Source: a bacterium
Lineage (GTDB): Bacteria > UBP15 > UBA6099
NCBI GenBank assembly: GCA_029564595.1
Contig: JAKQPS010000037.1
Span: 80,062 to 144,061 of the forward strand
Length of the DNA: 64,000 nt
Direction: 5' to 3'
A program made the position numbers and the translations under genes. Below, piece by piece: positions 59,144-64,000 of this stretch (the first letter of the stretch is position 1; each line of letters starts with the position of its first letter). Under the pieces are notes generated by a model. It did not search any database. It saw only the letters and a program-made list of their open reading frames with translations, and was not told the origin of the DNA.

Positions 59144-60955
59144 TCATATCTGCCCGGTCATTCTCTGTTCCAGCTTCTTTAAATCGTTCGGAACGAATAT
59201 TCCGGCGATTAGGAAGCCCACTGCGCCCACCAGCATGACGACCGGCAGCCACATGAACGCGAACTTCAGGCTGTACTGGTCGGAGAGGTATCCGATTATG
59301 ATGGGTGATGGACCGTCTCCGAGCACATGTATAAGAAGTATGTGGATGGCATTCATTGTTGCCCTCAGTTTCGGGTCCACCACCGAAATGAGCAGGGTGT
59401 TGTGAGGTCCGTTTACCCACGACAGCAGGAACATTCCCACCGCTATTGCTCCCACTATCGCCATATAGTTGTCCGACATTATGAAGACGTACATGAACGG
59501 GATTCCCGCGAGTATGCAGATGAAGATTATCCAGTTGTAGGCGCGTTTGTTTTTCTTGAACATCATGTCGGAAACGATGCCGCTGAGCACGACGCCGACC
59601 AGCATGGCGACGACGACTATGGGGCCGATTTTCATGGCCGCCTCTGACGACTCCATGCCTTTGTATCTTTCTACGAACGGGAACAGCCACATGTTCAGCC
59701 CGCCTATGGCTGCGGTGAATATTATGTTGGAAAAAATCATTATCACTAGCGAGGGCGTTTTCCACAGCGGAGAGTAGTCTATTTTGCCTTTGGCGTTTAT
59801 AGCGGCGGCTTGTGACTCGGTCAGGTATTCCTCGGTTCCACCCTTGACCGGCTCCCTGAGCATGAACGCCATAACCGCGAAGATGAGTCCCGGAGGCCCC
59901 AGAATCCAGAATATCCATTTCCAGTTGTCCGAACGGCGGAAATAGAAATTGGCCTCGTTGGAAATTGAGATGACTGCTTTCTGATATTCCGGCATGTCCG
60001 AGATGTCCCGGAGGGTCTTCAAGTCGTCCTTGCTCATGATGCCTTTGTAGGCGAGCAGTCCGGCTTTCTCGTCAAACACGAGCTTGCCTTCGTACATGGA
60101 GGGAAGCTTGAAGTGAGCCGGCAGATGTTTCAACTCCGCAGTCACCAGTTGAAGGTCGTCGTCCTCGCGGTCTCTGACTGTTTCAGTGAAAGACGAGGCG
60201 AACTCAAGCAGACTGCCTTCAGGCTCGCCTTCGCCCGCGCGGTAATCCACGTTGAACAGCATTGTTCGGGCGTCGGCCTCATGTTTCTTGTCTATGTTGG
60301 ACAACACGACGGACAACGGCTCGCCGCCGCAGTCGAAATCGTAAGACACGAGCCTGTCTTTTGTCTGATGGAGGCCGTTGTAAACGCAGTCGCCCGCCTG
60401 TTCGCCCTGCGAGTAGGGCGACAGCTTGGCCATGCGTTCGAGGTCGAACTTGTCTGTTTTCTTGAGAATTATGCCGGCGACGATAATCGCCAGAGCGCCG
60501 CCGATTAGCATGGCGGACATGAAAATCGAGATTGCGGTGGCGCGCTTGTTCCGCGGAAAATAGTCAGCGATGAGCGCTGTTCCGGAGGGCGCGTAGATGC
60601 CTTCCCCGGCTCCCACCGCCGCCCTCGCGGCGAAGAATCCGATGAATGATTTGCAGAAGCCGGATGCGGTGGCCGCTATGCTCCACACCAGCGCTCCTAG
60701 CCCGACGAAGAAGGTTCTCTTGCCTCTGTCAGACGCGAATCCCATCGGCAGCGATATTATCGCGTACACGAACGTGAACGCTCCGAGTATCCAGCCCAGT
60801 TGGGTGTCGGACGCGCTGAAATATCTCTTGATGTGCTCCATCGCCGGCCCGATGCTCAACCTGTCCACATAGTTCGACGTGTTGATCATCACCATCACGA
60901 AGAGCGCGTACCACGAGTACCTCATTGATATGGGCTTCTGTTGTTTTTCAGGCAT
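59144..60955 (-). CDS. MFS transporter with a ~175-residue insertion between TM5 and TM6
   Basis: 603 residues, against about 420 for ordinary MFS proteins. Spinster-like start (YALFVMVMINTSNYVDRLSI), motif A GFASDRGKR and the GAGEGIYAPSGTALIADYFP segment are normal. After TM5 (150-165) a hydrophilic insert (about 168-342, with a Cys pair and many acidic residues) precedes TM6 (NWKWIFWILGPPGLIFA). By topology it is periplasmic. The second half has six further TMs. Substrate unknown; organic anions or lipids are typical of this branch. Confidence 0.85.
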   Translation of the reverse strand: MPEKQQKPISMRYSWYALFVMVMINTSNYVDRLSIGPAMEHIKRYFSASDTQLGWILGAFTFVYAIISLPMGFASDRGKRTFFVGLGALVWSIAATASGFCKSFIGFFAARAAVGAGEGIYAPSGTALIADYFPRNKRATAISIFMSAMLIGGALAIIVAGIILKKTDKFDLERMAKLSPYSQGEQAGDCVYNGLHQTKDRLVSYDFDCGGEPLSVVLSNIDKKHEADARTMLFNVDYRAGEGEPEGSLLEFASSFTETVRDREDDDLQLVTAELKHLPAHFKLPSMYEGKLVFDEKAGLLAYKGIMSKDDLKTLRDISDMPEYQKAVISISNEANFYFRRSDNWKWIFWILGPPGLIFAVMAFMLREPVKGGTEEYLTESQAAAINAKGKIDYSPLWKTPSLVIMIFSNIIFTAAIGGLNMWLFPFVERYKGMESSEAAMKIGPIVVVAMLVGVVLSGIVSDMMFKKNKRAYNWIIFICILAGIPFMYVFIMSDNYMAIVGAIAVGMFLLSWVNGPHNTLLISVVDPKLRATMNAIHILLIHVLGDGPSPIIIGYLSDQYSLKFAFMWLPVVMLVGAVGFLIAGIFVPNDLKKLEQRMTGQI

Positions 60956-61005
60956 TCCCGGCTCCTCTCATTGTGTTGTTCTTTTCCCGCTCTGCCGCCG
61001 TCCCT

Positions 61006-63486
61006 CTACTTCGCCACAATGCTCACAAGCGCCGAGTTGCCCTTAGGGTTGCGGTTCACTATCACTTTGGCGATCTGTTTTCCTTCTATATTCTTCTTCA
61101 CCCGGTCGAGCGCGAGGGAAGCTTCCCGCAGTTCGTCGTCGGGGGCGGAGGCGGATGCCTCGAACCTGTCGCGCACTTTACCGTTTATCTGCACCACCAC
61201 CGTCACCGCGTCCGCGAGCGTGAGGGCCTCGTTGAATTCCGGCCACTTCTGTTTGAATATGCTGTCCGCGCCGCCAAGCTCCTTCCAGAGCTCTTCGGAG
61301 AAATGAGGCGCGAGCGGCGCGATAAGGACGAGGAACGCGTCGACCGTTTCGCGGCTGACTGCCAGCCCGGCGTTCTTTTCGTCGGCGACGAAGTTCACGA
61401 ACTCCATCAGGGCGCTGATTATGGTGTTGAAACGGAATGATTCAAGCCGCTCGGTGCAGTTTTTGATTAGGGCGTGCCGGGCGCGGAGCATTGCCGGGTC
61501 GTCTTCTGTTCCGGCTTTTTCCTTCATATCCAGAGTCCAGCGCCAGCCGCGCTTGAGAAACCTGAAAATCCCCTCGATGCCGCGGTCGTTCCATTCGGAT
61601 TCCGACTCCGGCGGTCCCACGAACAGCTCGTATATCCTCACCGTGTCCGTCCCGTAGAGCGTCACCAACTCGTCCGGGCTGACCACGTTGCCTTTCGATT
61701 TGGACATCTTTTCGACTTTGCCGCTCTTCTCGCTGTGGCGGGTTATCATCCCCTGATTAAACAGGCGGGTGAACGGCTCATCGAACTTTACCGCTCCGAT
61801 GTCGAACAGGAATTTGACGAAGAAACGGGAGTAGAGCAGGTGGAGTATGGCGTGCTCGATGCCGCCGACATAGAGATCGACGGGCAGCCATTTGTCGAGC
61901 GCAGCCGGGTCCGCCACTCCGCCGTCGAACTTCGGCGATGCGTACCGCAGGAAATACCACGATGAGCCTGCCCACTGCGGCATGGTGTCCGTCTCGCGTT
62001 TGGCCGGGCCTCCGCATTCCGGGCAGGTCGTGTTCACCCAGTCCGTCATCGCCGCCAGAGGCGACTCTCCGGTTCCCGTCGGCTCGTATGATTCGACTTC
62101 GGGGAGCGTCACCGGAAGCTGGTCTTCGGGGACTGCCACCCATCCGCACTTCTCGCAGTTCACGAGCGGAATCGGCTCTCCCCAGTACCTCTGCCTCGAA
62201 TATATCCAGTCGCGCATCTTGTAGTTGACGGCTTTTTTGCCCCGGCTTTTTCCGGCCAGCATGGCGGTGATTTTCTCTTTGGCGTCCCGCCAGTCCATGC
62301 CGTTAAAATCGCCGGAATTGACCAAGTTTCCGTCTTCAATATGCGCTTCCGTGAGAGCGCCGGAGGCGTCCCTCTTCGCGTTCTCGCTGTATATCACCTC
62401 GATAATCGGGATGCCGAACTTGGTGGCGAACTCAAAGTCGCGCTCGTCGTGCGCCGGAACCGCCATTATCGCTCCCGTGCCGTAACCCATCATCACGTAG
62501 TCCGAAATCCAGATAGGTATTTCAGCGCCGTTCACCGGGTTGACGGCGTATGCGCCTATGAAAACGCCTGTCTTGTCCTTTTTCACGTTCGCGCGGTCAA
62601 TGTCCGTCTGTTTGCGCGCCCACTCGACGTATTCCTTGATTTCCTGTTCTTTCGCCGGGTCGCAGATTTCCGCCACCATCGGGTGTTCCGGGGCGAACAC
62701 CATGAACGTCGCGCCGAACAGAGTGTCCGGTCTGGTGGTGTATACGGTGACATCCTTGCGGGAGCCGTCCCGGGCGCTGATCGCGGTGAACACCACGTCC
62801 GCCCCCTCGCTGCGCCCGATCCAGTTCCTCTGAAGCAGCTTGACCTGCTCCGGCCAGTCGAGCTTGTCGAGGTCGTTCAACAGCCGCTCGGCGTACTTCG
62901 TTATCCTGAGCATCCACTGATTGAGATTCTTTTTATCGACAGCCTCGCCGCACCTTTCGCAGACCCCGTTGACCACTTCCTCGTTTGCGATTCCGGTCTT
63001 GCACGAGGGACACCAGTTGATGGGCATCTCTCGCTTATAGGCCAGCCCGGCCTTGAACATCTGAACGAATATCCATTGCGTCCATCTGAAATAATCCGGG
63101 TCTGTGGTGCTGAACTCCCGCGACCAGTCGTACATCGCGCCGATTTCCTTCAACTGCCGGCGGATGTTGTCCACGTTTTTCTTGGTGTTTTCTCTCGGAT
63201 GAATTTTCTTTTTTATGGCGTCGTTCTCGGCGGGCAGGCCGAAAGCGTCCCATCCCATCGGGTGAAGCGTGTTGAAGCCGCGCAGCGTTTTGTAGCGCGT
63301 CACCACGTCCGACAGCACGTAGCCACGCCAGTGGCCCACGTGAAGTCCCGCCCCGGACGGATACGGAAACATGTCCAGACAGTAATATTTAGGTCTGGGA
63401 TCGTCGTCCTTGCAGGTGTGCATCCCGCTTTCTTCCCAGCGCCGCCGCCACTCTGCTTCAAAATTTTCAAAGTCGTATTCTCTCAT
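61006..63486 (-). CDS. leuS: Leucyl-tRNA synthetase
   Basis: Charges tRNA-Leu. 826 residues, bacterial type. The HIGH-equivalent is in PYPSGAGLHVGHWRGYVLSD, the editing domain carries TTRPDTLFGATF, and KMSKS stands in EKMSKSKGNVVSPDELV. Zinc-type Cys clusters are in CPSCKTGIANEEVVNGVCERC and CEKCG / CPECGG. The C-terminal domain is complete. It has a long leader of over 260 bp on its 5' side. Confidence 0.98.
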   Translation of the reverse strand: MREYDFENFEAEWRRRWEESGMHTCKDDDPRPKYYCLDMFPYPSGAGLHVGHWRGYVLSDVVTRYKTLRGFNTLHPMGWDAFGLPAENDAIKKKIHPRENTKKNVDNIRRQLKEIGAMYDWSREFSTTDPDYFRWTQWIFVQMFKAGLAYKREMPINWCPSCKTGIANEEVVNGVCERCGEAVDKKNLNQWMLRITKYAERLLNDLDKLDWPEQVKLLQRNWIGRSEGADVVFTAISARDGSRKDVTVYTTRPDTLFGATFMVFAPEHPMVAEICDPAKEQEIKEYVEWARKQTDIDRANVKKDKTGVFIGAYAVNPVNGAEIPIWISDYVMMGYGTGAIMAVPAHDERDFEFATKFGIPIIEVIYSENAKRDASGALTEAHIEDGNLVNSGDFNGMDWRDAKEKITAMLAGKSRGKKAVNYKMRDWIYSRQRYWGEPIPLVNCEKCGWVAVPEDQLPVTLPEVESYEPTGTGESPLAAMTDWVNTTCPECGGPAKRETDTMPQWAGSSWYFLRYASPKFDGGVADPAALDKWLPVDLYVGGIEHAILHLLYSRFFVKFLFDIGAVKFDEPFTRLFNQGMITRHSEKSGKVEKMSKSKGNVVSPDELVTLYGTDTVRIYELFVGPPESESEWNDRGIEGIFRFLKRGWRWTLDMKEKAGTEDDPAMLRARHALIKNCTERLESFRFNTIISALMEFVNFVADEKNAGLAVSRETVDAFLVLIAPLAPHFSEELWKELGGADSIFKQKWPEFNEALTLADAVTVVVQINGKVRDRFEASASAPDDELREASLALDRVKKNIEGKQIAKVIVNRNPKGNSALVSIVAK

Positions 63487-63759
63487 GGCCTTGCGAACCT
63501 TTCCGGTCTAAACCGGATTTTTCACAAGAAAAATCCGGGAAATCGAATAAAGGGCGATCTACATCGTTGAATCATCGACTCGAACTCGGTCACATACGAA
63601 ATAGTATGCTCCCTCGTTCTCGCTCGATTCGCCTCGTATCTCATCCCTTTCTTCGATTTCAGCCCGCACAAGCAAAAAAGACGGGCTAAGCTACTACCAA
63701 GCAGATAAATGTATCATAAAACGGACATATTTTCAAAGAAATCCGCTTCTTTTTAACAG
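63487..63759 (-). other. Leader region of leuS with hairpin and 40-codon frame
   Basis: Holds a stable hairpin (63513-63538, CCGGATTTTT paired with AAAAATCCGG) just before leuS and the smaller CATAC / GTATG palindrome at about 63592. A 40-codon minus-strand frame (ATG 63644 to TGA 63522) encodes MRYEANRARTREHTISYVTE and more, without a clear ribosome site or Leu run. No T-box consensus is seen. It may be a leuS leader or part of another dispersed element. Confidence 0.4.
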
Positions 63760-64000
63760 CGCCGCCGGCGGCCAAAGAGAAACTTTTGAAAAAGTTTCTC
63801 TTTGGATTCTCTTCAAAACGTTTCAATGGGCGTCGGGAGCGAATCGCTTTCGCGCTTCTTCTCCCGACGCCCTATGTAAATCATTTAAGAAGAAGATTCC
63901 TCAGAAAACCTTTCCCAATATCTTTTCACATGCGCGCGGCGGAGCGGAGGCGCGAACGCGCCCGCTTCGACGCGCGCATAGAAATGTTTTGAAAGGGATT
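63760..64000. repeat. Family A element, copy 3 (cut by the window end)
   Basis: Same order and orientation as copy 1: GC lead-in, hairpin I (near-identical), arm CTTCAAAACGTTTCA, hairpin II (63828-63872, GCGTCGGGAG paired with CTCCCGACGC), linker with CCTTTCCCAATATCTTTTCA, hairpin III (63932-63977, GCGCGC arms), arm GAAATGTTTTGAAAGGGATT. The window ends where hairpin IV should start. Here the left neighbour is the 5' side of leuS, so it is not between convergent genes. Confidence 0.88.

Noticed and set aside
62341-63570. 409-codon plus-strand frame over leuS
   Set aside because: Antisense to a complete leucyl-tRNA synthetase; no recognisable domain.
63487-63759. T-box riboswitch upstream of leuS
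   Set aside because: No AGGGTGG-ACCGCG antiterminator motif or specifier-loop layout found on the minus strand.
1-64000. CRISPR array, rRNA genes, integrase or transposase
   Set aside because: No regularly spaced short repeats, rRNA-like segments or mobile-element enzymes were seen in either strand. The dispersed repeats are too few and too far apart to be an array.

Overview
The window is a GC-rich stretch of bacterial chromosome, densely coded on both strands. It carries mostly housekeeping genes with long co-directional operons. Several genes point to a diderm, cytochrome-c-making organism with anaerobic habits: a complete ccmABCDEF set, a tungsten/molybdenum aldehyde:ferredoxin oxidoreductase, an O-antigen-polymerase-like membrane protein, an outer-membrane-barrel-like protein ending in Phe, lytic transglycosylase and PBP4. 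Isoprenoids are made by the MEP route (ispD). I cannot assign a phylum from sequence reading alone. I see no rRNA, CRISPR array, integrase, transposase or prophage.

Layout. 1-6 kb (mostly minus strand): pheA (cut by the window edge), maf, an FMN-binding-like gene, a signalling trio with a CheY-like and an ANTAR regulator, and a B12-binding radical SAM gene. 6-15 kb: an MBL hydrolase, a secreted unknown, a quinate-dehydrogenase-like gene, a 913-residue glycosidase-like protein, fmdB-like, an HTH/receiver-like regulator, a YtxH protein and trpF. 15-29 kb: SCP2-like protein, acyl-CoA synthetase behind a palindromic operator, GH1 glucosidase, a methyltransferase fused to an apparently dead nuclease domain, a PLP enzyme, a repeat-rich envelope protein, AOR, an AT-richer pair with an endonuclease/exonuclease/phosphatase-fold gene, and a secreted MBL protein. 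29-35 kb (plus): ndk-dacB-murI-hisG-small membrane protein-redoxin/propeller-ispD. 35-50.5 kb (plus): a very long operon, mtnA, two PP2C-like membrane proteins, lytic transglycosylase, HD-GYP, acylphosphatase, HTH, STAS, a Wzy/TPR giant, purN and rbgA, then tRNA-Cys. 50.6-63.5 kb (minus): purH, a DsbA-like lipoprotein with ccmABCDEF, a small Lys-rich protein, an MFS transporter with a large periplasmic insertion, and leuS.

The most unusual material is non-coding. Family A is an element of about 270 bp present three times (6.9, 14.9 and 63.8 kb). It has two terminal hairpins and two internal hairpins; the internal stems differ in sequence between copies but keep their pairing. Family B is a two-hairpin element seen three times (18.1, 18.9 and 28.1 kb), each time just past the 3' end of a minus-strand gene. 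Family C is a single hairpin shared between 2.7 and 50.5 kb.

Among the proteins, the membrane signalling/envelope operon at 36-45 kb stands out: an active-looking PP2C with PEGA domains, a degenerate PP2C with an NHL propeller, and a STAS antagonist with an intact phospho-Ser site. So do the Cys-type CcmE, the methyltransferase-SNase fusion and the MFS protein with a 175-residue insert.
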